Positions 42,917-52,010 of a DNA stretch of 64,000 nucleotides are shown here, in pieces; the first letter of the stretch is position 1; every line of letters begins with the position of its first letter. The notes below the pieces were generated by a model. The model did not search any database, had not been told where the DNA came from, and saw only the letters and a program-made list of their open reading frames with translations. The stretch spans positions 868,001 through 932,000 of the forward strand of contig NZ_JAFBCP010000001.1 of assembly GCF_016907735.1 (NCBI RefSeq), given 5' to 3'. The stretch comes from Brevibacterium paucivorans. Its GTDB lineage: Bacteria; Actinomycetota; Actinomycetes; Actinomycetales; Brevibacteriaceae. The position numbers and the translations under genes are program-made.

Positions 42917-43417
42917 TTAGTCGAGGGCTGCGATCCGGTCGACACGGGCGTCGGTGATCATGATGAGATCGGTGGGGCGAATTTCGATTTCCAAACCACG
43001 CTTGCCTGCGGACACGAAAATTGTTTCGTGGTCATGTGCCGAGTGGTCGATAACAACTGGGCACGAATTCCGTTGTCCAAATGGGCTGATACCGCCGGTA
43101 GGGTATCCGGTGCGACGCTCGCTAGTTGCGATTCCAGCGAGCTGAGCTTTTTTACCGCCGGTAGCCTGCGCTAGAAGTTTCAGATCCAGCTGGCCTGAGA
43201 CTGGGACTAAGGCTGAAAACGGTTCGCCATCGACCATGATGATGAGGGTTTTGAAAACGCGCCCGGATTCCACGCCCAGTTTTTGTGCCGCTTCGGTTCC
43301 GTAGCGTCGCACATGTGGGTCGTGTTCAAATTCGTGCACTTGGTACTCAACTCCAGCGAGGTTGAGAACCCGAAGTGCCGGAGTGGCGGTCGTGTGCGAT
43401 CGAGATGCAATCGACAT
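42917..43417 (-). CDS. ybaK: Cys-tRNA(Pro)/Cys-tRNA(Cys) deacylase (YbaK/EbsC)
   Basis: A 166-residue editing protein. ATG 43417 (MSIASRSHTTATPALRVL) is preferred because the longer frame starts with an atypical stretch. HEFEHDPHVRRYGTEAAQKLG, VFKTLIIMVDG, GGKKAQLA and GYPTGGISPFG are YbaK landmarks; the conserved Lys is in GRVFKT. The family removes cysteine or alanine mischarged on tRNA-Pro. GGAGG sits 13 bases before the start, a long spacing. Confidence 0.9.
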   Translation of the reverse strand: MSIASRSHTTATPALRVLNLAGVEYQVHEFEHDPHVRRYGTEAAQKLGVESGRVFKTLIIMVDGEPFSALVPVSGQLDLKLLAQATGGKKAQLAGIATSERRTGYPTGGISPFGQRNSCPVVIDHSAHDHETIFVSAGKRGLEIEIRPTDLIMITDARVDRIAALD

Positions 43418-43589
43418 GTGCGCTGGTACGCCTCCCTGCTCACCGGTTCGAACGCGAAGTTCGTGATTAAAGCTATCCAAGCAACCATAAACGAACGGGT
43501 CGGCAAGGAGCCAATTGTAAAGCCCGGATCACGTATTTTTGCAGACTAGTCGTATTTATCTTCAGGGAGCCTGGGAGCGCGTGATTGCG

Positions 43590-43940
43590 CTAACCCCACC
43601 CAAGTTCGTGCAGACGTTCGTCGTCGATTCCGTAGTGGTGCGCGATTTCGTGGACGATCGTGATGTAAATCTGTTCGCGCAGGTCTACTTCATTGAGCGC
43701 AAAGTCAACGAGTTGTTCCTTAAACAGGGTGACGGTATCCGGCGGGACAAACCCGTAGTCAGCGCCACGATCTGTGAGCGCGATTCCGTCGTAAACACCC
43801 AACATGGGCGGTTCCCCTTCTGGGGATGTGTCCTCAACAAAGATGACCACATTGTCCATGTGTGCCTTCAATTCTTGAGGCATGAGTTCAAGCGCTTCCT
43901 CTACGAGCGCGTCGAAGTCCTCATCACCGATCTGTTCCAC
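43590..43940 (-). CDS. Zincin-like metallopeptidase family protein (DUF1025)
   Basis: A 116-residue protein. The zinc motif HEIAHHYGIDDERLHELGW near 96-114 fits the minigluzincin pattern HExxH, with a downstream Glu as third ligand. FDALVEEALELMPQEL opens the domain and LGVYDGIALTDR is a common middle motif. The family is small, secreted by no signal, and of unknown substrate. It lies just before the tRNA cluster on the opposite strand. Confidence 0.85.
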   Translation of the reverse strand: MEQIGDEDFDALVEEALELMPQELKAHMDNVVIFVEDTSPEGEPPMLGVYDGIALTDRGADYGFVPPDTVTLFKEQLVDFALNEVDLREQIYITIVHEIAHHYGIDDERLHELGWG

Positions 43941-44125
43941 GCTTGAATCTTACGGAGTTTCACGGTCGAAAAGGCCGGTTTTATCGCGCTCGCGTCGTTG
44001 TTTTACACAGGGTGTTTCAGATCACTCCCTGCTCGTTTTGCATTGTGCACCACTTTCAGGCTAAGCTATCCAAGGTCCGAAAGACACCAGGTCGCAATCA
44101 CGGTTGCGCAAGGTCAATTCGGCAG

Positions 44126-44198
44126 GCCCCCATCGTCTAGCGGCCTAGGACACCGCCCTTTCACGGCGGCGGCACGGGTTCAAATCCCGTTGGGGGTA
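44126..44198 (+). tRNA. tRNA-Glu (anticodon TTC)
   Basis: Acceptor GCCCCCA with TGGGGGT, D-arm GTCTAGCGGCCTAGGAC, anticodon loop CCTTTCACG giving TTC, T-loop TTCAAAT. CCA not encoded. First of three forward tRNAs. Confidence 0.95.
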
Positions 44199-44225
44199 CG
44201 CAGTGGAAAAACTCCATGCATATCA

Positions 44226-44299
44226 GGCCCTGTGGCGCAGTTGGTTAGCGCGCCGCCCTGTCACGGCGGAGGTCGCGGGTTCGAGTCCCGTCAGGGTCG
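44226..44299 (+). tRNA. tRNA-Asp (anticodon GTC)
   Basis: Acceptor GGCCCTG with CAGGGTC, D-arm GCGCAGTTGGTTAGCGC, anticodon loop CCTGTCACG giving GTC, T-loop TTCGAGT, discriminator G as usual for Asp. 27 bases after tRNA-Glu. Confidence 0.95.
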
Positions 44300-44360
44300 C
44301 GGAGCAACTTGGCTCTTCTGAAAAGAAGAGCCTTTGTTCTATGGTTAGCTAAGCGACCAT

Positions 44361-44436
44361 GGCTCTGTAGCTCAGTTGGTAGAGCGTTCGACTGAAAATC
44401 GAAAGGTCACCGGATCGACGCCGGTCGGAGCCACCA
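44361..44436 (+). tRNA. tRNA-Phe (anticodon GAA), CCA encoded
   Basis: Acceptor GGCTCTG with CGGAGCC, D-arm GCTCAGTTGGTAGAGC, anticodon loop ACTGAAAAT giving GAA. The T-loop reads ATCGACG rather than the usual TTCGAnn, so position 54 is A. Unlike its two neighbours, a CCA is encoded (44434-44436). Confidence 0.95.
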
Positions 44437-44440
44437 CATG

Positions 44441-44485
44441 AAGAGGCCTTGTTACCCAGTCCCACCTGGGAAAACAGGGCCTCTT
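44441..44485 (+). terminator. Terminator of the Glu-Asp-Phe tRNA operon
   Basis: AAGAGGCC pairs with GGCCTCTT, with an inner CCCAG/CTGGG stem, five bases after tRNA-Phe. It is followed by AACTTTCTCC. Confidence 0.75.
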
Positions 44486-44587
44486 AACTTTCTCCATGAC
44501 TCCCCGCTTTGACGGAAGCCACCCACAGAACATAGCCAAGCCTTTCCTCGCTAGAACACTGACACCTCGGGCGCCTAAAGTAAACAT

Positions 44588-45010
44588 ATGGCAGAGATCA
44601 AGGACAACGGGCCTAACCCGTACGCAGTCAACATTGAAGAAGTCACCCTAGAAAACGAAAACTTCCGCACTGCCCTGTGGACCGGCGAGGAATTCCAGGT
44701 CACTCTCATGGAAATCCCCGTCGGTGGCGACGTAGGACTTGAAGTCCACACCGAAAACGACCAGTTCCTGCGCCTCGAACAGGGCAAAGGACTCGCAAAG
44801 ATGGGCCCGGCTAAGGACAACTTCACATTTGAACAGGAAGTGTCAGCCGACTGGGCCGTCATCGTGCCCAAGGGCGTATGGCACAACATCGTCAACATCG
44901 GCGACGAGCCCATGAAGCTGTACAGCATCTACGCTCCTGCCCACCACCCGCACGGCACGGTACACAAGACGCAGGCAGAAGCAGAAGAAGCTGAAGCCCA
45001 CGAACACTGA
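44588..45010 (+). CDS. Cupin-domain protein
   Basis: A 140-residue single-domain cupin. Motif 1 is GGDVGLEVHTENDQFLRLEQG (metal His and Glu replaced by H-x-E-N-D) and motif 2 is VPKGVWHNIVNIG near 97-109. The tail is His/Glu-rich (APAHHPHGTVHKTQAEAEEAEAHEH), which could bind metal. Start ATG 44588 lies 6 bases after TAAAGT, suggesting a leaderless transcript; no ribosome site is seen. No enzyme role can be assigned. Confidence 0.82.
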   Translation: MAEIKDNGPNPYAVNIEEVTLENENFRTALWTGEEFQVTLMEIPVGGDVGLEVHTENDQFLRLEQGKGLAKMGPAKDNFTFEQEVSADWAVIVPKGVWHNIVNIGDEPMKLYSIYAPAHHPHGTVHKTQAEAEEAEAHEH

Positions 45011-45047
45011 GTTACGCCCGACACCCAGGTAACCGGTTTCTAACCCG

Positions 45048-45093
45048 CCGAGGTCGTTCCCACCTTGCACTGTCAAGAAGGGAACGACCTCGG
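45048..45093 (+). terminator. Terminator after the cupin gene
   Basis: A perfect 14-base inverted repeat (CCGAGGTCGTTCCC and complement) around an 18-base loop, followed by GCATGTTTTC, ends 44 bases before the next gene. Confidence 0.7.
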
Positions 45094-45137
45094 GCATGTT
45101 TTCTGCCACCACTAACCTCCTCCAAAGGACAACCGCT

Positions 45138-46475
45138 GTGAGCACAACCGACAAACTGTATTCAGCACTCATGAAACGTGACGCTGAAGCGGACCTGCCT
45201 GCACTTGAACGCTCACAAGTCGCATCGAACGGGCTCAAGCTCATCACGGCCAACGCCCTGCAGTCCTCCGGCGACCAAACGGTCAACGCGTCGACCGTGT
45301 TGCCGTGGCTATTTTCAGCCTTGGGTGTGCCGCCGGCGCTGGCGGGGCTTCTGGTACCGATTCGCGAGTCCGGCTCGATGCTTCCGCAAGCAGCGCTCAC
45401 TCCCCTGGTGGTGAAGGCGCGCTACCGCAAACACGTGTTCGTAGCCGGCGCACTCACGCAGGCGGCCTCGGTGGCGGTGATGACGGGTGTTGCCGTTTTC
45501 GCTTCCGGGCTTGTAGCCGGGCTCATCATCATTGCCGCACTGGCCGTATTCGCAAGTGGACGGTGCCTGTGCTCTATTGCATCTAAGGACGTGCAAGGTC
45601 GCACGATCCCCAAAGGCGAGCGCGGCCAGATCAATGGTTTGGCCACCACTGTCGCCGGGTTCGTGGCGATCACCTTGGGCCTTGCAATTCGTGTGTGGGG
45701 TGGCGACGACCTCACACCGCAAACACTTGCCTGGATTCTGGGCTTAGGGGCGGCCCTGTGGGTGGCGGTAGCCGCCGTGTACATCACCATCGATGAACCA
45801 AGCGATGCAGAGTCATCAAAGCCCGCTTCCGCAGTGTCCGCTCAGAACCCCAATAAACCAAACTGGTTCAAAGAAACGATCGACCTTTTACGAACCGACC
45901 GGCTGTTCCGCCATTTCGTCACGGTACGCTCACTGCTCCTAGTTTCCTCCCTGAGCCCACCGTTCGTCGTCATGCTTTCGGTGCAGTCGGGCGCATCCGG
46001 CCTCACTGGCCTGGGCGGGTTCGTCATCGCGTCTGGACTGGCTTCGCTCCTGGGTGGCCGGATCTTTGGCAGATTCGCAGACGCATCAAGCAAACGGCTC
46101 ATGAACATAGGTGCAGGAATCGCGTCCGCGATCATTGTGGTTACTATCCTGGTCGCGTCCATCCCTGTCCTGAAAGATCAGCACACGCTCATCAGCGTGA
46201 TGTTCGTGGTGGCGTATTTTCTCATCACCCTCATGCACACAGGTGTCCGCGTAGGACGTAAAACATATGTGGTGGATATGGCCGAAGGTGATAAGCGCAC
46301 AACCTACGTGGCGGTGTCCAACTCGGCCATGGGATTCATGCTGCTGATCGTAGGTGGAATCAGCTCTGCATTGGCCACAATCCACGTGTTCTATGCGCTA
46401 GGTTTCCTCGCGATCATGGGGTTGGTGGGCGTCTTTACCGGTGCCAAACTGCCCGATGTTTCGCGCAAGCAATAG
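45138..46475 (+). CDS. MFS transporter
   Basis: A 445-residue major-facilitator protein with about twelve helices. GTG 45138 is preferred: AAAGGA lies 8 bases upstream and MFS-type N-terminal helices follow. VPIRESGSMLPQAALTPLVVKARYRKHVFVAGA is the loop 2-3 region, and KTYVVDMAEGDKRTTYVAVSNSAMG is a motif of an uncharacterised MFS group. Substrate unknown. A 20-residue Ser/Ala/Pro linker lies in the central loop. Confidence 0.75.
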   Translation: MSTTDKLYSALMKRDAEADLPALERSQVASNGLKLITANALQSSGDQTVNASTVLPWLFSALGVPPALAGLLVPIRESGSMLPQAALTPLVVKARYRKHVFVAGALTQAASVAVMTGVAVFASGLVAGLIIIAALAVFASGRCLCSIASKDVQGRTIPKGERGQINGLATTVAGFVAITLGLAIRVWGGDDLTPQTLAWILGLGAALWVAVAAVYITIDEPSDAESSKPASAVSAQNPNKPNWFKETIDLLRTDRLFRHFVTVRSLLLVSSLSPPFVVMLSVQSGASGLTGLGGFVIASGLASLLGGRIFGRFADASSKRLMNIGAGIASAIIVVTILVASIPVLKDQHTLISVMFVVAYFLITLMHTGVRVGRKTYVVDMAEGDKRTTYVAVSNSAMGFMLLIVGGISSALATIHVFYALGFLAIMGLVGVFTGAKLPDVSRKQ

Positions 46476-46534
46476 GCCCACAAGACGCCGCCCCACGCTC
46501 CCCGGCCCTAAGCGTTTCTCACTGCGACACACTA

Positions 46535-46563
46535 TTGCATCACCTCAGCGTGTGACTTATATT
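46535..46563 (+). promoter_or_regulatory. Promoter of the FadD-type ligase gene
   Basis: TTGCAT (46535-46540), a 17-base spacer and TATATT (46558-46563). Downstream are GTCAGTAAACAGTGAC (46572-46587) and ACTAACTGAAACAAC (46586-46600), possible repressor sites. Confidence 0.65.
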
Positions 46564-46629
46564 ACAAACAGGTCAGTAAACAGTGACTAACTGAAACAAC
46601 ACTCACGCGTTGCACGCAAAGGAGCGCCA

Positions 46630-48357
46630 ATGACGTCGGCCCAACTCTCCTACTCCTCCGGACCTTCATCAGCACCCCTCTTAGGTGACACGATCGACGG
46701 GCACTTCCAAAAACTGGTCGCATCCGACCCACAAGCCATCGCCCTGATCGACCACCCCACTGGGCGCACATACACATACGAGCAGCTCAACGAACAAGCC
46801 AACTTCTTGGCATACGGGCTAATCGAGCGTGGCATCAAGAAGGGCGACCGCGTAGGAATTTGGGCCCAGAACCTCCCCGAATGGGTCATCGTCATGTACG
46901 CATGCGCCAAACTGGGCGCAATTCTGGTCAACATCAACCCTGCATACCGTGCCCACGAACTTGAATACGTGGTCAAACAGTCCGGCATGACCATGCTCAT
47001 CAGCCAAATCTCGGCACCCCCACACTCCGACTTCGTGGCCATTGCCCGGGAAGTCAACACCCAGGTGCCCAGCCTCCAACTCGTCTACATCGACACGCCA
47101 AACCCCAACCAAAACCCGGAAGCCACCTCGGAACCCACCCCACACACCCACACCGAACACACCCTCAACCCAACAGAACTCCTCTCCACCCTGTTGACGC
47201 GAGGCAGTGAACTCGCGCAGACCTCGGGCGCCAAAATGGCCCAGCGCCTCGAAGCGATCTCCCACGAACTCAACGCCGACGACCCCATCAACCTGCAGTA
47301 CACCTCGGGAACCACCGGATTCCCCAAAGGCGTGACCCTGACCCACCACAACCTGCTCAACAACGGGTACTTCATCGGTGAGTTGCTCAGCTACACGCCG
47401 GCCGACCGCGTGTGCCTCCCCGTGCCGTTCTTCCACTGCTTTGGCATGGTGATCGGGATCCTCGCCGCCTACTCGCACGGCTCCAGCGCCATCATCCCCA
47501 ACCCCGGGTTCAACCCGCAGAAGACCCTGGAGGCCGTCACCGCCCACAAGGCCACCTCGCTGTACGGCGTGCCCACAATGTTCATCGCGGAACTGGAGTT
47601 AGAAGACTTTGGCGAGTACGACCTCGGCACCCTGCGCACGGGCGTGATGGCCGGCTCCACGTGCCCAGTGGAGGTCATGAACAAGGTCATTGATCGGATG
47701 AATATGGCCGAGGTGGCAATCTGTTACGGAATGACCGAAACTTCCCCTGTGTCCACCATGACGCGTGCAGACGATTCGATTGAGCGTCGCACGCAGACCG
47801 TTGGCCGCGTCATGCCGCACGTGGAGGTGAAGGTGGCTGACCCTGTCACCGGGCTGCCGTTGCCTCGTGGACAAAAAGGTGAGCTGTGTACGCGCGGGTA
47901 CTCGGTGATGCGCGGGTACTGGAACGAACCAGACAAGACTGCTGAAGCGATCGACGACGCTGGGTGGATGCATACGGGCGACTTGGCGATCATGGACGAG
48001 GACGGCTACCTGGATATCTCCGGCCGCATTAAGGACATGGTCATTCGCGGTGGCGAAAACATTTACCCGCGTGAGATCGAAGAGTTCCTCTACACGCACC
48101 CCGCAATTCGCGATGTTCAGGTGGTGGGTGTGCCCGATTCCACGTACGGCGAAGAACTCCTGGCATGGGTGATCTTGCGCGACCCCAATGGCACGTTGAC
48201 CGCCGAGGACGTCAAGGCTTTCGCTAAAGGGAAACTCGCGCACTACAAGATTCCGCGATATGTGGAAGTGCGGACAGATTTCCCCATGACGGTGTCCGGG
48301 AAGATCCGCAAGGTTGAGTTGCGCGCCGAGGGCGCACAACTCATTGAGGCTAAGTAG
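46630..48357 (+). CDS. Long-chain fatty-acid-CoA ligase (FadD type)
   Basis: A 575-residue AMP-forming ligase. P-loop LQYTSGTTGFPKGVTLTHHN near 222, YGMTETSP near 365, hinge SGRIKDMVIRGGENIYPREIEE near 460-482, and catalytic lysine in MTVSGKIRKVEL near 558. Between 150 and 200 is a polar, Pro/Thr/His-rich insert (NQNPEATSEPTPHTHTEH) not common in the family. It activates fatty acids to acyl-CoA for degradation or lipid synthesis. AAAGGAG precedes the ATG. It stands alone under its own promoter. Confidence 0.88.
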   Translation: MTSAQLSYSSGPSSAPLLGDTIDGHFQKLVASDPQAIALIDHPTGRTYTYEQLNEQANFLAYGLIERGIKKGDRVGIWAQNLPEWVIVMYACAKLGAILVNINPAYRAHELEYVVKQSGMTMLISQISAPPHSDFVAIAREVNTQVPSLQLVYIDTPNPNQNPEATSEPTPHTHTEHTLNPTELLSTLLTRGSELAQTSGAKMAQRLEAISHELNADDPINLQYTSGTTGFPKGVTLTHHNLLNNGYFIGELLSYTPADRVCLPVPFFHCFGMVIGILAAYSHGSSAIIPNPGFNPQKTLEAVTAHKATSLYGVPTMFIAELELEDFGEYDLGTLRTGVMAGSTCPVEVMNKVIDRMNMAEVAICYGMTETSPVSTMTRADDSIERRTQTVGRVMPHVEVKVADPVTGLPLPRGQKGELCTRGYSVMRGYWNEPDKTAEAIDDAGWMHTGDLAIMDEDGYLDISGRIKDMVIRGGENIYPREIEEFLYTHPAIRDVQVVGVPDSTYGEELLAWVILRDPNGTLTAEDVKAFAKGKLAHYKIPRYVEVRTDFPMTVSGKIRKVELRAEGAQLIEAK

Positions 48358-48365
48358 CGCTCGGT

Positions 48366-48391
48366 GGCGCCCCGGGATTGGCCAGGGCGCC
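48366..48391 (+). terminator. Hairpin between convergent fadD-type and transglycosylase genes
   Basis: GGCGCCC-N12-GGGCGCC lies in the 43-base gap between two convergent genes. No T-run follows, so it may be a weak bidirectional terminator. Confidence 0.4.
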
Positions 48392-48400
48392 CCGGTTGGG

Positions 48401-49240
48401 TTAGCGGCGCTGCCCGTTGTTAGCGGGCACAGTCGCTGGTGCAGGTGCCGGGGCGGGTGCTGCCACACGCGCAATGTTGTTCGCGGTGTTGAACACTTTT
48501 TGCACGTAGTCGTCTGAGTCGTTGTATGAGCGAATCGCCTTATCCCAACCGACCGACGATCCCACGTTCCCTGACTTGCACAGATATGCCACTGCGGTCA
48601 CGGTAGCGTCGTCGATGTTGTTGGGGTCGGCGCGCTTGTCACCGTTCCCATCCTTGGCCATGCTTCGCCATGTCTGTGGCAAGAACTGCATGGGACCAAC
48701 GGCGCGGTCGAATTCGGTGTCGCCGTCGAGACTCCCGTTGTCCGTGTCCTCGATCCGCTTGAATCCCTGACCGTTCAGCTGGGGACCCAGAATGTCCTTG
48801 TCAGCGTTGCCGTCATCTTTAATCTTGGCTCCGCCCAAGCGACCGTGGTTTGACTCAACCGCACCGATCGCGGCCAGCGTGTTCCAATTGAGGTTGCACG
48901 ACGGGTGTTCGCGGCCGCCCCACAGCGTGGCCCCAACATAGGCCTGCAGAACGCGACGCGGGATGTTGGTTTTCTTCGATGTTTCGTCGAGCCAGTCCAG
49001 CGACAGGTTTGCTTTAGCAACAGCAGCGGGGTCCGCTGTTGGTGTCGAAGTTGGGTCATCACCCGATTCGCCCAGCGAATCTGCCGATGGCACAGGCGCA
49101 GGGTCTGGGGCTTGCGGTGACGCAGCCTGACTGCTCTCGGGCTGGAGGGACAGCTTGGTAATCACAACACCGGATCCCACCAGGAGGCCCAGAGCCAGGA
49201 GTCCCGCTAACGCAACGAACACTTTCGAGCCGGTGCCCAT
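48401..49240 (-). CDS. Secreted lytic murein transglycosylase
   Basis: A 279-residue protein. ATG 49240 is chosen; it shares a base with the stop of the upstream surface-protein gene (TGATG) and has AGGAGGT. A membrane anchor or signal helix at 5-28 is followed by a Pro/Ala/Ser-rich linker (35-80). A transglycosylase domain then holds LAAIGAVESNHGRLGG (catalytic Glu) and AVGPMQFLPQTW. It cleaves peptidoglycan. The C-terminus is a Pro/Ala tail (APAPAPAPATVP). Translational coupling with the surface protein suggests cell-wall remodelling during its assembly. Confidence 0.88.
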   Translation of the reverse strand: MGTGSKVFVALAGLLALGLLVGSGVVITKLSLQPESSQAASPQAPDPAPVPSADSLGESGDDPTSTPTADPAAVAKANLSLDWLDETSKKTNIPRRVLQAYVGATLWGGREHPSCNLNWNTLAAIGAVESNHGRLGGAKIKDDGNADKDILGPQLNGQGFKRIEDTDNGSLDGDTEFDRAVGPMQFLPQTWRSMAKDGNGDKRADPNNIDDATVTAVAYLCKSGNVGSSVGWDKAIRSYNDSDDYVQKVFNTANNIARVAAPAPAPAPATVPANNGQRR

Positions 49241-51825
49241 CAGTACCTCCTGCTGTTCAGTACGACCATGACGATGAAGCCAATCAGAATGGCGGCAAGA
49301 ACGATTCCTGCGATGGAAATGGTCCACCACTCGTCGCCCAGTTGCCCTTTCACCTGGTCAATGTTCTTCTCGTGAGGCTTTGCCTCGGTCTGTTCAGGCT
49401 CATCGTCGGATGGCTGGAGCAGGTTCTGCTGCACAGCACTTCCGGCGCACGAGCTCAAGATGTTTGAAGTGACCAGCGACCGGGCAGTGTCTACCGTGTC
49501 ACCCACGGCGAACTTCATTTTGTATCCCTTTGAGCCCACCTTGAGTTCAAGTTCGTATTCGCCCACCTTGTTGAAACCAAACGTGAGCGCACCGCTTTCG
49601 CGTGGGGCGAGTTTGCCGGTGTCGCCGTCACTGAGCCCAGGGCCGTCACTTTCGGGTCCGAACACAATCGCGTCACCAGGGCCACTGATCTGGTGCATGC
49701 TGATTTCGACTTCGTCCTTACTTGCCGAGGTGTTCCACTCGAAGGACGGGGCGCTGGCACCAGCCCCACCGGTTGCCCAGTATGTTCCCTGCGGGTCCAC
49801 GAAGTCGGCGATTCCGGCCTGCGCAGTACGGGTTGCGGATTGGGAGACCACCGAGGTCGAATCAGCTGGGACCGACCGGTTACCCTTGCGGTTGCTCACC
49901 TTGATGTCATCTGCAACGTGGAAGATGAAGTTTCCAGAGCGGAGCTGCTGCTGGCCCTTGATATCAGCCGGGCACATTTTCACGCCGGATGGCGCGCGCA
50001 CGATCTTGACGTTGGGGTCCGCTGTGGGTGTTGCCGAGGCCCCGTTTGTGGCGCCATCGGTTGCGCCGTCCGTGGCTCCATCCGTCGCTTCGTCTGTTGC
50101 TTCGTCTCCAGACTCGACCGTTGCGGACTCCGTTGGTTCTGGCGTTTCTTTCGCCTTGGTTGGCGTGGATGTCGCAGTTGGAGTCGCCGAGGTCGTTGGA
50201 GTTTCCGTTGCCTTAGGCGTGGGCTTCTCTTCCTTCACGAACGGTGCTGTGATGGGGAATCGAAGTCCCGAGTTATTAAACAGTGCGGACTGTTTGCAGT
50301 CGACCGATGCTGGGTCGGCTCCACCTACTACGAATTTGAGGATCGCATGGAAGTCTTTCCACTCATCTGGAGCGCCTTCCTGAGTGATGCCGCGGGTTCC
50401 GTAGCCTACGCAGTACACCCCTGGCTTGCTGAACTTCCAGGTGGCGAATAGGTCGCGCGAGGCGTTGGCGCGGTGGCGTACCTTGCTGACCGTGTTGCGT
50501 CGCAGTTCGAGCGATCCAGCCCATTCTTTGGGTTCAGTGGGCTTGCTACCGGGCTTATCGCCTGGCTTGGGCTCGTCTTTGACGGGCTTTTTGGTGTGGG
50601 GGTTGACCGTACCGTTGCGGTAGTGAGCCGTTGCACCTTCAGGCGCGTCGATGAGGTTGAACTGGAACTGTTGCATAGGTGCAGCTCCGCCAAAGGTGAA
50701 TCCCAGGTCGCTCGTGTCCTTTTCGACCTTGTAGTACGGCTCGTTGGTAGTGGGGTCACTTGCATTTGGTGGATCAAGTTCCACCATGTCTGCGTCGTTG
50801 AAGTTTACCGATGGCTTATTCTTGGCGTCGCAGTCCACAGTGATGTCCTGGGCTGCCTTCTTCCAATCTTTCCCAACCACAACGGTCAAGTTGTTGGTTT
50901 TCTGGGTGAGTGTGGGGACAGTCGCGGGGAACGAGTTGCCCAACTGGAATGTTTCACGCATGTGGGAAACCGTCACAGCGACGCAGAACACGGAAACGTC
51001 CGGTTCCTCTGAACCTGGCACTTCAGGGGTAGGTTCCGTTCCGGGCGTCTCCGTATCACTCGGTGTTGTCTGGTCACCCGGTGTCGGGGTTTCGCTTGGC
51101 GTTGGGTCGTTGCCAGCCGGGCCGGTCGGGGTCTGGGTCGGCGTTGCCGTCGCCTCGTTGGCGGCGATTGTTCCGCCAGGCGTGGCGTTCTGTGAGGGGG
51201 CTGCGGACGCGTTCGCACTGGGTTGCGCACTCTGGGTGGGGGTGTGTTCAGGTGCCACCGAGGTCGTTGGAGTTGGCTTGGTTTCAGGCGTTTCCCTGAA
51301 ATCTTCTACAGGTCTGAGTTCCCACGAGAGCGGGTACTTGTGGTCGACATCGAAGGCACGGGAGTTGCTTGCGCTGATAGACGAGTAGGTAGAAACTTTG
51401 TGCTTCGTTGCGCTCGAGGTGATGTCCACGCGCGCACCGGCTTTCTTCTCACCGTTAGGCTCCACGACTTTGGCGCCTGTGACGGACACGCTCACCGGTT
51501 GGTCTTGGGGTTTGAGGTCGTGGGGGCGAATAACCGAGTCGAAGGTTCCGTCCTCGGTTCCAATAATGACGTCACTTGTGGGCAAGACCTTGTCCTGGCC
51601 ACGCGGGTCATCGATAGCAAGGCCGTCCTCGCCGACCCTCAATGAGGGCCGGTCGAGGAGCTTGCGGTCCTTTGCACTGGCCGCCGGTTGCGCGTCCGAC
51701 CGTTCGTTAGAAACGATCGTGGGCGCCGCCTCGACAAAGTGTCCAGGCATGATGACTAGTGCAAGTACCGCGGCCGCTACTGTGGGGATTGCGCCGGGCA
51801 CTCGCGGACTGCGTAACATCCGCAC
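49240..51825 (-). CDS. Large cell-surface anchored protein with Pro/Thr-rich linkers
   Basis: An 861-residue exported protein. GTG 51825 follows AGGAG by seven bases; the N-terminal signal ends near HFVEA. Beta-rich domains are separated by long linkers of T, P, E and G (about 185-265 and 545-620). Repeated WKFSKPGVYCVGYGTR- and FGFNKVGEYELELKVG-like strands resemble the actinobacterial choice-of-anchor/ABC-transporter-associated surface repeat family. A tetrapeptide (D-G-A-T) run occurs near 600. A single C-terminal membrane helix (WTISIAGIVLAAILIGFIVMVVL) and basic tail anchor it. Cysteines occur mainly in conserved pairs. Family assignment is tentative; surface location is firm. Confidence 0.72.
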   Translation of the reverse strand: MRMLRSPRVPGAIPTVAAAVLALVIMPGHFVEAAPTIVSNERSDAQPAASAKDRKLLDRPSLRVGEDGLAIDDPRGQDKVLPTSDVIIGTEDGTFDSVIRPHDLKPQDQPVSVSVTGAKVVEPNGEKKAGARVDITSSATKHKVSTYSSISASNSRAFDVDHKYPLSWELRPVEDFRETPETKPTPTTSVAPEHTPTQSAQPSANASAAPSQNATPGGTIAANEATATPTQTPTGPAGNDPTPSETPTPGDQTTPSDTETPGTEPTPEVPGSEEPDVSVFCVAVTVSHMRETFQLGNSFPATVPTLTQKTNNLTVVVGKDWKKAAQDITVDCDAKNKPSVNFNDADMVELDPPNASDPTTNEPYYKVEKDTSDLGFTFGGAAPMQQFQFNLIDAPEGATAHYRNGTVNPHTKKPVKDEPKPGDKPGSKPTEPKEWAGSLELRRNTVSKVRHRANASRDLFATWKFSKPGVYCVGYGTRGITQEGAPDEWKDFHAILKFVVGGADPASVDCKQSALFNNSGLRFPITAPFVKEEKPTPKATETPTTSATPTATSTPTKAKETPEPTESATVESGDEATDEATDGATDGATDGATNGASATPTADPNVKIVRAPSGVKMCPADIKGQQQLRSGNFIFHVADDIKVSNRKGNRSVPADSTSVVSQSATRTAQAGIADFVDPQGTYWATGGAGASAPSFEWNTSASKDEVEISMHQISGPGDAIVFGPESDGPGLSDGDTGKLAPRESGALTFGFNKVGEYELELKVGSKGYKMKFAVGDTVDTARSLVTSNILSSCAGSAVQQNLLQPSDDEPEQTEAKPHEKNIDQVKGQLGDEWWTISIAGIVLAAILIGFIVMVVLNSRRY

Positions 51826-52010
51826 GAGTATTCTCCTGAGGGGGTATGTGCCGTTTAAATGGCCAAAACTGAGTAGACCATACAAAAGTTAACACACAGA
51901 AAACTCGCCGTTACGTCTAAACGTCCGTTAAGCTCCCCACCTGCGGTAATACGAAATCTGAAGTACCATCAATCTGCAAGCCAACTTGTTCTACATCACA
52001 CCTCAGATAC

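Noticed and set aside
46819-48474. Long reverse frames opposite the FadD-type ligase gene
   Set aside because: They mirror the strongly coding forward gene, have no ribosome sites, and are rich in His and Arg with no recognisable motifs.
49460-51892. Long forward frames opposite the large surface-protein gene
   Set aside because: Low-complexity Val/Ser/Gly products result from the reverse of Thr/Pro/Glu codons; no domains or starts fit.
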